Assembly: GCA_033239005.1 (NCBI GenBank)
Contig: BSQZ01000010.1
Coordinates: forward strand, 11,554,001 to 11,618,000
Source: Lamellibrachia satsuma
Lineage: Eukaryota; Annelida; Polychaeta; Sabellida; Siboglinidae
Direction of reading: 5' to 3'
DNA: 64,000 bases
A program made the position numbers and the translations under genes. The stretch's first letter is position 1. Every line of letters begins with the position of its first letter. A model generated the notes under the pieces. That model did not search any database and was not told the DNA's origin. It was given only the letters and a program-made list of their open reading frames with translations. Below are positions 24,401-41,249 of this stretch, piece after piece.

Positions 24401-26651
24401 TGGTACAGTGATGATATTTCCACTGTGCAGTTTATTGCCATGACAACCAACCACCTTCCTGCTAACGAGGTCAGTACTGGGAAAGGTGATGAAGAAATCA
24501 AATAGTTTCTTGTTGTCTCTTTTCAACCTACTTAACTGTTAGGTTAAAGAAAATACTGCTATATTATATCAGTAGTCCTGACATTTTATTTGTTTTGTTT
24601 GTAGTATCACTGTAGATATTTGCTGATCATTTACAGGAAACCACTGGATCTGCAATCATCCGTACGTGGCCTTCAGACATTTCCAAGAAGGACTTTATAA
24701 AAGATGGGTGAGTTATGAACTATTAATCACAGTTTTTCTTGGATGCCATAATAATTGTAAATGATATTCTATAATCAAAGCTACATAGTACAGTGAACTA
24801 TCGATAGTAACTATAGTTTACAAAACGGTTCAGCAGGGCAACTTATATATTACGTAATAATATAAATAAACCTTTTTTCAACTGTACTGGATAATTTTTT
24901 TTATCAACCTAACATCAACAATCATCAGTTAGAGCAGCGTCATTTATGCATTCAGCATTATTAATCAACTACCTCCAAGTCTACATGATAGCGCCACCCA
25001 TCAGTTATGGTTTCGGACTACAAAAAAAGTCGACAACTATCTCAGGAGGATGAGTGACACATAAATGAAAAATTGTTGGACTCTCCATAAGCCAATGGCT
25101 TCCTTGTCCACTTGCTATCTGGGCCTTTGGCTTGGATGGCAATCTTGTTAAATCTTGTTAAAATCTTGACTGTTTTCCTGGCTATTTGCTATTATGTGAT
25201 ACTATCGCGATACTATCAAGATAGTTGTCTCGATACTATCGCAGTGGTAAAACTATCCCCAATAGTCATCCCTAGTGACAGATGTTGTTGGTAGTGTATC
25301 ACTTGTCACTGACATGACAGTGAACAAGACAGTGGATGAGAGACCTGTCTGGTTGTAGGTGGAGACGGATGAAAGGCGAAGCAAGTGATCTACCAATCGA
25401 GACGTGTAACGTCAGCGAGTTTTCTCTGAAGCCAGACATATCAGAGGTACTACAAGTAGTCTGTTCAGCCATTTTGTTCAAACTCTACATCAGTCTGCAT
25501 GCACGTCATACATGTTGTGTTGTCAACTTCATCAGGATTTCCCTTACATGTGATAACTCAGTAGCGGGGCCTGTATTCTCGAATAACTTACAAATTCGTA
25601 ACTCAAATGTTCCATCAATATGGCAGCAAAGCTGCCCCTGGGGGACTCTCACAGTCTGCCTGTTTTGGCTGATATTCAACATGGATTGTGTAATACTTCA
25701 GTAGGTCTATTAACTATTTAGCACAATATTTGGCCAGATATTCCACGAGTGAACAGTTGCTGCCATATTTACAGAAAACTTGACTTAAAAATTCAGAAGT
25801 CTCAAGATTATTGGCCGAAATCCATAGGGTAGTTTGGTGGGGGTTATTTGAATCCCCTTATTTCTCTTATATTCCCACACAGCTTTTTCCACACACTCTA
25901 AGTATTTCCTGAGGATCTTGTGTTTGTTTGTCATTAACAACTGAAATTAACCCGTGCCTGAACCAATTCATTTGTCTATTCTACCTGGTATGTGTCCTCT
26001 CTGGTGTCTCTGCAGAGAAATACCCATTCTGTTTGTGGCGGGCGTATTGAACAGCCTGTAGGTGCTCTCCGGGTCACTCCGGGGCACTCCACTTACAGGG
26101 CATGTCGCAGGTGGAGAGAATCCATTGTGTGACCAAAAACATGACAAACTATTCATCCATTTTCTCATCATATTCCACAAATGAGTTTTTCCACTTTCAA
26201 TTACTACTATATGAAATACATTACAAAGGTGTACATCGTGTTTGTGTGACGTATTAAAGCAGCATACAAGTGCATAATGATACAGGGGTTTTGCACCTCT
26301 CCGGGTTCTATTTTATTTATAGTCCAAACTCCAGTTGTCTGCTTTTCCGTGGACAGACAAATAGAATAGGTCCCATGACAATACTGGCGCCTTTATCAAA
26401 TATAGAAGATCATGTTTTTGAAAGTTTATTTTAAGCATACATACTTTTCGCCTTGTTAATCCATGATTTGCTTGTAGGGCAAGGAGGCCTGGTTTACGAT
26501 TGACAACGAGCTGTATGAGGCGATGCCAATCAACGTAAAACTTCTCCGAGATAGGATCAAAGTCTTCTGTCTGCCCCAGCACCAGACAACTGTGGCGAAC
26601 ACACAGCAGTCTTTAGAGGCTTCTCAGCAAAATATTCCCATTGTTGCATAA
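15410..26651 (+). CDS. AGK: Acylglycerol kinase, mitochondrial (multi-substrate lipid kinase)
   Basis: Fourteen exons join in frame to 437 residues: 15410-15519, 17427-17466, 18388-18467, 18904-18979, 20383-20475, 21160-21192, 21896-21987, 22678-22747, 23309-23391, 23829-24016, 24354-24469, 24637-24707, 25359-25446, 26478-26651. Every junction has GT/AG and compatible phase. The N-terminus (FFKTIRNNWKKSVFF, then a short hydrophobic stretch) resembles AGK. RRVTVFLNPAA opens the DAG-kinase catalytic fold, and the nucleotide-binding VVVAGGDGTLSE has GGDGT at residues 126-130. PIGIVPVGATNSLAKILFG, YWYFGPLKHR and YEAMPINVKLL follow. AGK phosphorylates mono- and diacylglycerol at the inner membrane and, in vertebrates, is also a TIM22 subunit. 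Residues 261-267 form a CxxCxxC cluster I do not recall in the human enzyme. The gene appears complete and intact. Confidence 0.95.
15540..17400. other. AGK intron 1
   Basis: A 113-codon open frame at 15638-15979 has no recognised domain and no splice-site support, so it is left unassigned. A short hairpin occurs at 15567-15621 (TATCGCTCA and TGAGCGATA) and a longer one near 16577. No RNA gene seen. Confidence 0.4.
16577..16656. repeat. Imperfect hairpin in AGK intron 1
   Basis: The arms GACTAGGGTAGAACAACTGA and TCAGTTGTTTCACACTAGTC face each other around CACTTTTCAG-like inner arms, giving an imperfect palindrome of about 80 bp. It may be a small foldback MITE. No target duplication identified. 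Confidence 0.55.
19104..20176 (+). repeat. 98-bp tandem repeat, about 11 copies, in AGK intron 4
   Basis: The unit starts TGTTCCTTGAATGATTAATG, continues through a pyrimidine run (TTCTTCTTCTGTCCTCTTG) and CCAGGACAGAAAC, and ends AAGACTATA. Copies differ by few substitutions; one lacks a TTC triplet near 20025. The pyrimidine run followed by GCCAG is a good copy of a 3' splice site, so the intron contains about eleven decoy acceptors before the true one at 20382. Confidence 0.92.
21227..21259. repeat. (CAT)n microsatellite in AGK intron 6
   Basis: About eleven CAT/ATC triplets with one interruption (ACC), 35 bases after exon 6. Confidence 0.8.
21990..22634 (+). repeat. Dimeric palindromic satellite in AGK intron 7
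   Basis: About fifteen units of 43 and 45 bp alternate. Both share GTTGTTTATTCAGATGTCTG; one type continues AATCAGACATCTGGTACATC, making CAGATGTCTG and AGACATCTG a near-perfect palindrome. The other continues AATTCCACATCTGTTAGGAC. The array begins within a few bases of the exon 7 splice donor (GTATGA at 21988) and ends about 45 bases before exon 8. The first full unit carries CTGGTATGACAC, a near copy of the donor itself. Confidence 0.9.
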
Positions 26652-26687
26652 GTGTTGTTTTGTCAGTAGAGTGTTGTGATTGTATGT

Positions 26688-26693
26688 ATTAAA
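26688..26693 (+). terminator. Candidate poly(A) signal of AGK (ATTAAA)
   Basis: ATTAAA occurs 37 bases after the AGK stop codon. No AATAAA lies in the next 100 bases. A longer 3' UTR using a later site is possible. Confidence 0.3.
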
Positions 26694-27002
26694 TTACAAA
26701 ATTGTATTTATCATAACATCGTGTTATATAGTATCAACTATATCTATTTTAGCATCTTTACTACCCAAATGTGTTATTACTGTTTGACCGTTATCTGTTT
26801 AATTTGAATGTTTTGCCTCCAAATACCACGTTTACATTACATGCTGAATTGATTCACGAAGAGATAATGGCAAAACTGTATTTAATAAGGTGATTTGTTA
26901 ATGCACATTTGGGCAAGTACGATGTTAGAATAGAAATAGCTTATTTTATATAACAAGATTGTATGATACAAATGATCAGACTTTTTACTGCTAAATTTGG
27001 AA

Positions 27003-27183
27003 CAACATTGGTGGTTGATACAGATGTTAATTCAGCAGAACATTGGTGGGTGATACGGATGTTAAGTCAGCAGAACATTGGTGGGCGATACAGATGTTAA
27101 GTCACCCAACATTTGTGGTTGACGCAGATGTTAAGTCAGCAGGACATTGGTGGGTTATACAGGTGTTAAGTCAGCCAACATTG
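27003..27183 (+). repeat. 35-bp minisatellite, about 5 copies
   Basis: Diverged tandem copies of ACATTGGTGGGTGATACAGA followed by TGTTAAGTCAGCAGA, downstream of AGK. Confidence 0.75.
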
Positions 27184-27939
27184 GTATAAAGTTGGCAGAA
27201 CAATAATAATTTGTAGACATCAATACGCTAGTTGATATCATATCTGCCGTGTTCATATGATGTCTGACATATACACCTATTCAGTTGAAGAATATGTGCT
27301 GTATAGTTAAGAATGGTGCTGTGCAGCATTGTCCAAACATGCTGGATTACATATATCATGTAAAGGCGTATAAATTAAACAAATTACAACAAATTGTATA
27401 ATTCCTAATTGTGATCCATGTATCCTTTCAAATTTGTGCAGACCTTTGCGTGCGTTCGTGTGTGTGTATGTCCATACATACATACATTTATACATTAAAT
27501 TATGCATATGATGCTGTCAGTAAAGGTGTTCTCAAGAAACTAAAATTGGCACTGTTTCCGCAAGAAATATCAGACAAGTTGGATTACTTGACAATTAGAA
27601 CTAAACAAATTAACAAATAATTGATGAAAAGGGGATAACAAATCTGCTCTCTAGTGTTGTTGTCAAACTACATTCTATTAGTAATTGTTTTCATAACTAA
27701 AGTCTCGGTTCTTAAATTAGCTAAGTTTGTCTTTGTTATATTCTTTCAAGCTTATCGTTCGTCCTTTGTTGGTTCGTGCAGTTAGCAGTTCGGCACAGGT
27801 TTTTGTCTAGTAGTAGTCTAGTCTGGTAGCGGGTAGTTGCGCGGGTAGTTGCGCTCATCACGTATTCTTTCAGCTTCCATCGCTAGCTAGCTTCAGCGAA
27901 CGACAAGCCGAGTACGTAAGCCCTGTCTGCTAGTACAAC

Positions 27940-28860
27940 AGCCTATCCTAAAACATACCTATCACTGTGAGGTACCAGGCTGATTAGATGGGGATCTCGG
28001 AACAGCATATGGCTCCAGGGGTGTAGCGTTCATCAACCCATGTCCCAGCCACGGGGTAAATGGTGAAACAATAGACTGCAGGATGGCGGATGCGACGAAG
28101 CTAAGCTAAACTGGCGGAATCGTAAGGTGCCTGGCGAACGCCACGACAGACTGTGAGGCGCTTTGGACCAACCTTGCAAGTTAGTTGAGTACTACGAGGC
28201 AGGCAACGAATCTTTCCAACTGTCGAACACTAGGTCTCCGTTGGTCCAACAGTGCGTTGGCTCAGATATTGTAGTCCACTTCTGCACAAGGTAGTCTACA
28301 CTATAATGTTTCTGCGCGGGCAACACTGCAGCGCGCAACATGTGTTTAACGTCTGTCTTGGACGTCGCAATGCGTGTCTTGTCGGAGGGTGTATATTTAA
28401 GGACTCGTTCCAGTGGCAAGTTGTTCATTCTTAACCGGCTGAAAACGAAGTTGCGCCAAATTAATTAAGTCCGTAGGTTTCTCTATTCGCTGATGATACC
28501 CGCATCGTTGCACGTAGAGCCTCCGATCTACGAACACTTGTGTTCGCTTTGGCGTCACCATTGACACGCGAAAAACCCAAGTGCTGTACGAACCTGCTTC
28601 TGCGCCTTATGTCGAGCCATATATGTCACTATGATGTTGGCTGATACGCCACTGAATATTGGATGGTACGCTACTGAATGTTGTCGATACATTCGCGTAC
28701 CCAGAAAGCACTGCCTCAAACTAAATTCCTAGTGTATCGTGCTATCATTCTCTCGTGCCTATTATATAGCGCATATACGTGTACGCTTTATCGACGACAC
28801 AGGCGACGACTTTCGCACGTTCAATTCTCGGAATGAAGTGGTCGGATTGCGTAACGAACA
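27940..28860 (+). mobile_element. LINE remnant with internal deletion
   Basis: The distal half (28480-28840) encodes, in shifting plus frames, TRKTQVLYEPAS, PYVEPYMSL, LNVVDTFAYP and LLYSAYTCTLYRRHRRRL. These match the post-RT region of an invertebrate LINE polymerase (TKKTEV-Y-P, FTYLGS, LLY-ETWT-Y-RH). The proximal part (27960-28230), GC-richer than the surroundings, looks like the 5' end of the same element (CAGGATGGCGGATGCGACGA), but that is inference. Endonuclease and RT core are missing. Confidence 0.5.
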
Positions 28861-28869
28861 GTAACAACA

Positions 28870-29330
28870 TTTTCGAAGCAAGGGTTCCAATTTTACATTT
28901 CTATCCATTTTTTTGTGAAGAAAATGTGTTGGTGTATGGTAAGATGTAGCATCTTAGAACATTTCATTCCCTAAACCATTTTGCATATGTAAAATAATGT
29001 AAACAAGGTAAACCTATAGTTCTTGGGTAGAATTCCTGTTTTTTAATATTCCACATTTCCCCCGTTTTTCTAAATTACTGATGTCTGATAACTAATTAAG
29101 ATTAAAAAACAATTTCCTTTCTTGACCGTTCATGTATCTACTTAACATGTTAATGTTGCGAAATATTTTCTGAAACGTTGTACTTGTATTGCAATCAGAG
29201 ACTTTGCTGTTGCAATTTCGTGTTCCTGTTTATACCCAGCCGTCGACAGGTGGCACCGTCGTCTAAGGCAGTGTCAGATGAACCATTTTTCATTCTTTTA
29301 GATGTCTAGGCGCAATCATATTCATAAGTA
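28870..29330. other. Intergenic AT-rich DNA, nothing recognised
   Basis: No exon, repeat family or RNA gene seen. Confidence 0.35.
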
Positions 29331-29440
29331 AAAAATTTTTTACTCACATAAACTATTAATAGATCATTTTTTTTACTCGCATAAACTATTAATAGATCAT
29401 TTTTTTTACTCGCATAAACTATTAATAGATCATTTTTTAC
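29331..29440 (+). repeat. 33-bp tandem repeat, three copies
   Basis: ACTCGCATAAACTATTAATA followed by GATCATTTTTTTT is repeated three times, immediately before the left copy of the unnamed repeat described at 29441. Confidence 0.85.
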
Positions 29441-30545
29441 CAAGATAATATATCATATATCATTATATCTAGCTGATTCAAATAGGGTTGGTAAGCTAGC
29501 TCAAATAACACTTTGTGTGGGGTAAGTAGAGCCACAGTGCAGCGTAAGTTGCGTAAATGCTTTATTTGTATAATTTACGTTGACCTTGTAAAATAAATGT
29601 CAAAACAACTCAGCAAACAACAACACGTCTCTGACGAGTCTACGCACTTAATTAATAAGTCGAGACACTTAATTAATACACTTATAGGCCAATCGCAACC
29701 AAAGTAGCTTACTGCTAATGTGCTAATAATCCGATAACCCAATTTGCTCGGAAAAATTAATTCCTTGATGCATTTTGGGGTAAAGAACACTCGTCTTAGT
29801 TCTTTAACCGCTGCTCAATTAACCATCCCTTGGCTTGGGCCTTGGGTGGCTCAACTTTATTTGTATAATTTACGTAGGCCTTGTACAAAAAAATTCGTAA
29901 CAACTCAGCCAACACATTTATCCAGTGGGTACAACACGTCCCTGACAAGTCTACACACTTAATTAAAAAGTCAAAACACCTAATTAATATAGACTTATAG
30001 GTAAATCGCAACCAGTGTAACTAACTGCTATTATGTTGCCTTGTAGCTATCAGATGTCCCAATTTGCTCCCAAAAAATACATTCCTTGATGTATTTTGGG
30101 GCAACGAATACTCGTCTTCGTTCTTTAACCGCCGCTCAGCTAAACCTCCCTTGAGTCTTGGGTGGCTCAACTAGCCCCGTTTTGACAATTAAGCTTAGTT
30201 ACTTAACTTCTCATTAATGCGTGAAGTGAAGAAAACAATCTTCTTCTCTGTGCATAGTTAAACCATTTGTAAGTGCACAAACAACACAGTCTGATCATAT
30301 GCGTTGATAGTTTACCCATCAGCAGACATTAATCACAATTCCTAAAAGTTTCGAAAAACATGAAAAAATATACTTTTAGCTCACAGACCGTTGTGACAAA
30401 CGTTACCTATCATATGTCAATCATGTTCTAATAACATGTTCAATCACTGGGTGGTACCATGTAACTGTCGCTGCTGTAGTTTCCTGGGAAACGTGGGTGG
30501 CTCAACTAACTCAGTGGCTCAACTAACACTGCCTTTCCCTACCTT
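29441..30545 (+). mobile_element. Unnamed repeat, left copy (plus orientation)
   Basis: This segment is the inverted counterpart of 34930-35885. Shared landmarks in order: TTGTGTGGGGTAAGTAGAGC, AACAACACGTCTCTGACGAG, CCCAATTTGCTCGGAAAAA, GCCTTGGGTGGCTCAACT, GACATTAATCACAATT and GGGTGGTACCATGTAACTGT. The phrase GTGGCTCAACTAAC recurs at several points. The left copy also holds an internal tandem duplication of about 320 bp (29520-29850 repeated, more diverged, at 29851-30175) that the right copy lacks. It looks like one end of a DNA transposon; its superfamily is unknown to me. Confidence 0.75.
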
Positions 30546-30659
30546 CTGCATCACTGGTTCCCTGCGCATATGCCAAGTCCATATTCGCACATGTTGTGCC
30601 TATTGCAACCTTGACGATGATTGGCTCATGGCATCGGGTGTCTCGAATCGTTAAACAGT

Positions 30660-30893
30660 ATGGCTTCAATGCTGACGAAGCTTAGACGTCGTGTTTACGT
30701 ATTAGAAATGAATATGGCGTTCCACGATGAATTAATTGTCACATGTTTACTTGAATTGGAATGTGCATTTTCCTACTGGAAAAGGAAGCATGTTATCGCA
30801 TTCGCCACAACAATGGCGCCGCACAGTAGACCAGGAACTAGCCAACGCCTTCTAGTAGACATTTCTCGAAGCCGTTTTGAAGTACAGCTCTAG
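30660..30893 (+). CDS. Short ORF, possible transposase N-terminal remnant
   Basis: A 77-codon frame starts MASMLTKLRRRVYVLEMNMA and ends RPGTSQRLLVDISRSRFEVQ plus one residue. The Gly-Thr-Ser-Gln-Arg-Leu tail resembles the start of eukaryotic integrase-like transposases that begin with RPR-type arms and an HTH, but no HTH follows. It lies directly downstream of the left repeat copy and may be its coding remnant. It has no similarity that I can name with confidence. Confidence 0.3.
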   Translation: MASMLTKLRRRVYVLEMNMAFHDELIVTCLLELECAFSYWKRKHVIAFATTMAPHSRPGTSQRLLVDISRSRFEVQL

Positions 30894-31069
30894 AATGCCA
30901 TGTTAAATGCCCTGGGTTGTAACTGAAGAAACTAAAACCCTGATTCGCTTATTGCATTATCAAAATAAATATTGTATATCAAATGAACCATGGCATTATT
31001 CGTATTACTTGCAACACCAATGACGAAATAACGCAACTTTATTTCCACGTATACAACGCAGCGGAGGAT

Positions 31070-36401
<5,332 letters not shown>

Positions 36402-36409
36402 CGGCACGG

Positions 36410-37310
36410 TTGGCTACCGGGAATGAAGAACTGGCTAGCTGAACGACCTTCCACATGGCCCACATAGCTTAAATACGTACGCACTCTGGTCGATTTTATC
36501 GTACGATCATGTTATGTAGTATAAACATCTCGACCGCCCAAAAGTGTTTTAACGAAACACAATTTTGTCGTGATCTGTTTATGAATGTCTACCTTGTAGT
36601 TGAGATTGCAATGCAAACATGATATTCGGGATAATATATTCAGATATTAAAAGGTAAAACTATATTAAACAGATAATGGTCACATTGTATTAAGACAATT
36701 GTAGCTAATTAAATATATTTAGGCGAATGATGTCGTACGACACCGTTTCGCCAAAAGGAAAACCTTATTGAACAAACAGCATCTCATTTTCATGGGCTGC
36801 GCCATACTGTTACATAACCCTACGTCATGAATACTTTCCAATATGATATGACCATGCAGTTTGCGTCTCAGCTCAACTTATGCAATATATTTTAGCAGTC
36901 GATCTCGTTCTGATTTAGCAGTTCGCTTGACGTAGTTCGCGACCCTTCCATTTGGGTCGAAGGTGCTGGACGTCGATTTCTTAGAATTGCTTGGTGTTTA
37001 TTGGTCGCCCAATAAACATGTCAGCCGCCAGACAAACATAAATTTGACCAGAACCTTCCACTTTTAGAAAAAATTCTAAGAAAACCACTAGTGTTGCATG
37101 CTGTTGTAAATTATTAGTTTTTGTTAACTCATTTAGGTGCGTTGCTCCAAAACCATGATTTTTTTTCGCTTTAAGCTCATCTATAGCTGTACACTAACGG
37201 CACTTACTTCAGTGTTCACCTGTGTTCACTTCTGGAAGCAGCGACACGTTCTCGATGCTCTGAATACGTCCCGGTTGTCGTCGTCTTTATAGCGTGAAAA
37301 GTCATAAACA
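36410..37310. other. Upstream region of the secreted-protein gene
   Basis: Presumed promoter side of the minus-strand gene. No TATA box or CpG island is convincing. The fragment at 37128-37160 belongs to the dispersed repeat also seen at 31655. Confidence 0.35.
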
Positions 37311-37577
37311 GGGTGCAGCTTGTTTACTTCTTCAGCTAAGGCCAGTATTAAGACGAATGTCAGTATAACGTTTTTGCAGGACGGTACGGTCGTCGCGACC
37401 TTTAAAAGAAGCTAATTTATTACAGTAATTCGGTAATTTTTTTTCCTGCTATTGCAGCATTCGACCAACTTGCCTGACCGCAAACATTTCATTCGGCTCT
37501 ACGTTGTCGGTTTTAATAATAAAATAGAAATAATAAACTTTATTTATACACTCGTATCCAGAGTAAGACCCTGTCAG

Positions 37578-37629
37578 GAGTGTGTGTGTGTGTGTGTGCG
37601 TGTGCGTGTGCGTGTGCGTGTGCGTGTGC
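37578..37629. repeat. (GT)n/(GCGTGT)n microsatellite
   Basis: Alternating GTGTGT and GCGTGT units directly abutting the left edge of the duplicated segment. Confidence 0.9.
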
Positions 37630-38407
<778 letters not shown>

Positions 38408-38520
38408 CTGAAGAAGTAAACAAGTTCGTCGTTTATTTAATAGTTTTCCAATGGGCGACACACATATCTGTCCATAATGTGAACACATTAAAGACATGCT
38501 AAAGTTTAAGTTTGGTGTAC

Positions 38521-38529
38521 ACGCACCCA

Positions 38530-38616
<87 letters not shown>
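38521..38616. repeat. (GCAC)n(CA)n microsatellite
   Basis: GCAC tetranucleotides followed by CA dinucleotides. Confidence 0.95.
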
Positions 38617-38618
<2 letters not shown>

Positions 38619-38780
38619 GAAAACTATTTTCAGTAAATTAATGACCTAGCAGAGTTGCATTTAAAAAATAGTAAGAGTATCAAAAAAAGCCTCTCCTGTT
38701 GCCGGTAGATGTCAAGCCGCGTGACATTATTTTGATCAAACAAACCAACTTCGCCTACGCCTGTTCATAGATCACTTAAA

Positions 38781-38886
38781 ATGTCGAGCGACGGCGATTC
38801 TGACGGTGCAACTGACATAAACTTATCGGTTCAAGTCATTCCGTACATGTACGAGTCAACAACGCGGTCACATTCACAAAAACGAA
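38781..38886 (+). CDS. Possible first coding exon of an unidentified gene
   Basis: ATG at 38781 opens MSSDGDSDGATDINLSVQVI followed by PYMYESTTRSHSQKR, with a perfect donor GTAAGT at 38887 (phase 1). The acidic Ser/Asp start and a PYMYE-like motif resemble the first exon of invertebrate proteins with a P2X7-type C-terminal zinc domain, whose N-termini often have a PYRFEP-like motif. No downstream exon was found before the duplicated segment at 39674. It may be an orphan exon. Confidence 0.35.
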
Positions 38887-39673
38887 GTAAGTAGGTCTGA
38901 TTTATTGGCCGAATCCTTCGGATTCACGCCGCAGTAAACAAATGCCCGGGATAAAAAACCCTCAAAAATAACTTTAAAAATGTAAATGCATTTACAAATT
39001 ACGAATTTATTTATGAAACTGTTTTTAAATTCCATGTTTAGTTTGTACAAGCTAGTAGACACAGTCGTCGAGTATAGCCTAGCCTTTGCCTGGCCCTAGG
39101 CTTGGAAGTTGGACCAGCTATCGGCCTAAGTTACTCGGTGGTTTGATTAGGAATATTGGAGCACGTAGGGAAATATGTGGACACTGTACGATTTTACTGC
39201 CGAAATATCTTGACATGCAACTGTGTCGATCTAACTTTTGAGTAGAGCCTGTGTCGCCTTTGGCTTTGCATTGGTCTGCCCTTTGGCTTTGCCTTTGCCG
39301 TTCGGCTTTGCCTTTGCTTTGGCTGGCTTTGGCATTGCGATTTTGTCGTAGCACAGTGCACAAAGTGCTTATCGGTCTACGCCAGCTATTATTTAAAATT
39401 TATATACGTTGCAGTGTTGTAATAGTGTTTAAACTAATGACATTGATGTCACACCCATATTCATTGTTTTTGCCCCACTTCAGCATATAAGCTTTTGACG
39501 TACGCAGATGTTCTGCGTTGCTACAGAATAACAATGTTTGTTGATGTTCGTTTGGCCAGACTGACGTCACACGCCGACTCCGTACGGATATTGCCGAGCG
39601 AAATGTCAAATTGATTCATTGCACTAATATTATAATTAGCTTTTATTGATGAGTTGATTTATTAATGCATTCC

Positions 39674-40060
39674 AAACTACTAATGCAACTGTTTGTTATC
39701 ATATATCACGATATCTGGATTATTTACATATGATCTTTAACAAGATGTATACAAAACTCAACATACTATTGCCCATTTTGTATTGTTTGACATGTCAACT
39801 GATTAATAATATTATTATATCATCAATTAAATCCACGATTCACACCGCTATGTAGTGAGTTTCCCCATTTTATTATTGCCAAAATATTAGATCAATGCAT
39901 ATAATAGTACCTATAAATTTTTTAAAACACATTTAATTAAGTGTGTCTCGTGTTACTGAACTTTCGGGGCGGGCATCATATTGAAGTTAGCTTCATTTTG
40001 CACCAGATTTTGGACGTTCAGAGTTATATATTTTATATACGTGGTGGGGGGCCGTCATAC
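39674..40060 (+). repeat. 387-bp direct repeat, copy 2
   Basis: Second copy of the segment at 37630-38017, 2043 bp downstream in the same orientation, without the flanking microsatellites. Confidence 0.95.
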
Positions 40061-40681
40061 CTCCAGGGGCCGTGCTGCCCCAAGTTACCCTATCATTGGT
40101 AAAGTGTATACAAATTTTTAATTGCTACAGTAAAATAAGAAATAAATTAATCAATGTTTTAAACTGATTTAGGTTTTGAAGTGAAGCATTAAATAATTTA
40201 ACAGTTGTTTTCTCTAGTGTGATTTCTGTACATCCAATTATGATTAATTGAACACTCAGTCTGGAACACGTCATGGACAACAATAGAGACCAGAGCACGT
40301 TACACCTTTACTCCTTATACGGGGGTTTGTGTGTACCCTGGTATTGTTACGAAGCAGAAGTGTCACGTGGTCATTAGTGTCTTGTCTGCGGATTTTCATT
40401 TTCAACCTCCTGCCCACTGCCAGCCGTTGCATTTCAATTAACTGACCGGATGGCCCGTAGGCGTAGGCCCGGCATTCTATGTACGTGCATCTCACCGAAT
40501 ATTTCCCACGCCGTAAGACAAAAATGTAAGAAACTCCTCAAGAGTTGCCCACGGGTAAGATGTGTGGCGTTCATGCGGTTTCATACTTCACACATCCAAC
40601 AATTTTCGTGTGTCTTTGCAATGGCGTCTGCCCATAATGACCTATCTCTCCATGTATTATTTCTTCACCGATTTGCAAAAA

Positions 40682-40942
40682 ATTATGTCAACGGGTGACT
40701 TACTACCCATGCCAAAGAATGTTGCACACGTTGAAGTTTCATGATGTCGTTCACCTGTTCCTTCGAAGTTCCAGATGTCACGATGACCGTGGCAGTTTGC
40801 TTTACTACATTTTGTTGACGGGTCTTTTCTTGTCTGGGTCAAACGTAAATGTTTTTGTTATCGATTGAAAAGGTCAAGGACATCATGAGACTTCAACGTG
40901 TGCAACATTCTTTGGCATGGGTAGTAAGTTATCCGATCTCCT
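40682..40942. repeat. Inverted repeat with arms of about 65 bp
   Basis: The arm GACTTACTACCCATGCCAAA...TTGCACACGTTGAAG (40688-40740) is repeated in reverse complement at 40880-40935. The sequence beyond (CATGATGTC...) also matches with a few changes. The loop is about 120 bp. Confidence 0.8.
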
Positions 40943-41245
40943 CGTTTGTCCCACCCAGTGGCAGTGCAACTACTTAAATCACTGCATTTGCTCCCTGTCC
41001 AACATACAACATTAATTCTAAGATCTGCACAATCACCGATCAAGCACTTTCGTCCAAGCAACCAGTACACATTTACATTCACTGCTCATTCCTGCAAGAC
41101 AGCCCAACTAGCTTCGATCATCTGGTTCTAATCCACTTTCCGTCCCCGTGGAACTAACTTCCTACCACTGCTTCCTACTAACGGTCGGCTGAAAAATTTT
41201 TTAAAACCCACCAGTTTAAACTCGCTTATCTTCCTTGAATCTTCA
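40943..41245 (+). mobile_element. L2/CR1-like LINE C-terminal fragment
   Basis: Plus-strand frames give LLKSLHLLPVQHTTLIL, then PRGTNFLPLLPTNGRLKNF and LKPTSLNSLIF, corresponding to the LHWLPV and FK-LKT-LF blocks at the end of L2/CR1-type polymerases. It is decayed. Confidence 0.45.
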
Positions 41246-41249
41246 GGTA

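Noticed and set aside
28192..28428. Minus-strand 78-codon ORF as a gene
   Set aside because: Antisense to a LINE remnant; no recognisable motif.
40271..40495. Minus-strand 74-codon ORF as a gene
   Set aside because: No domain, no splice sites, no conserved motif visible.
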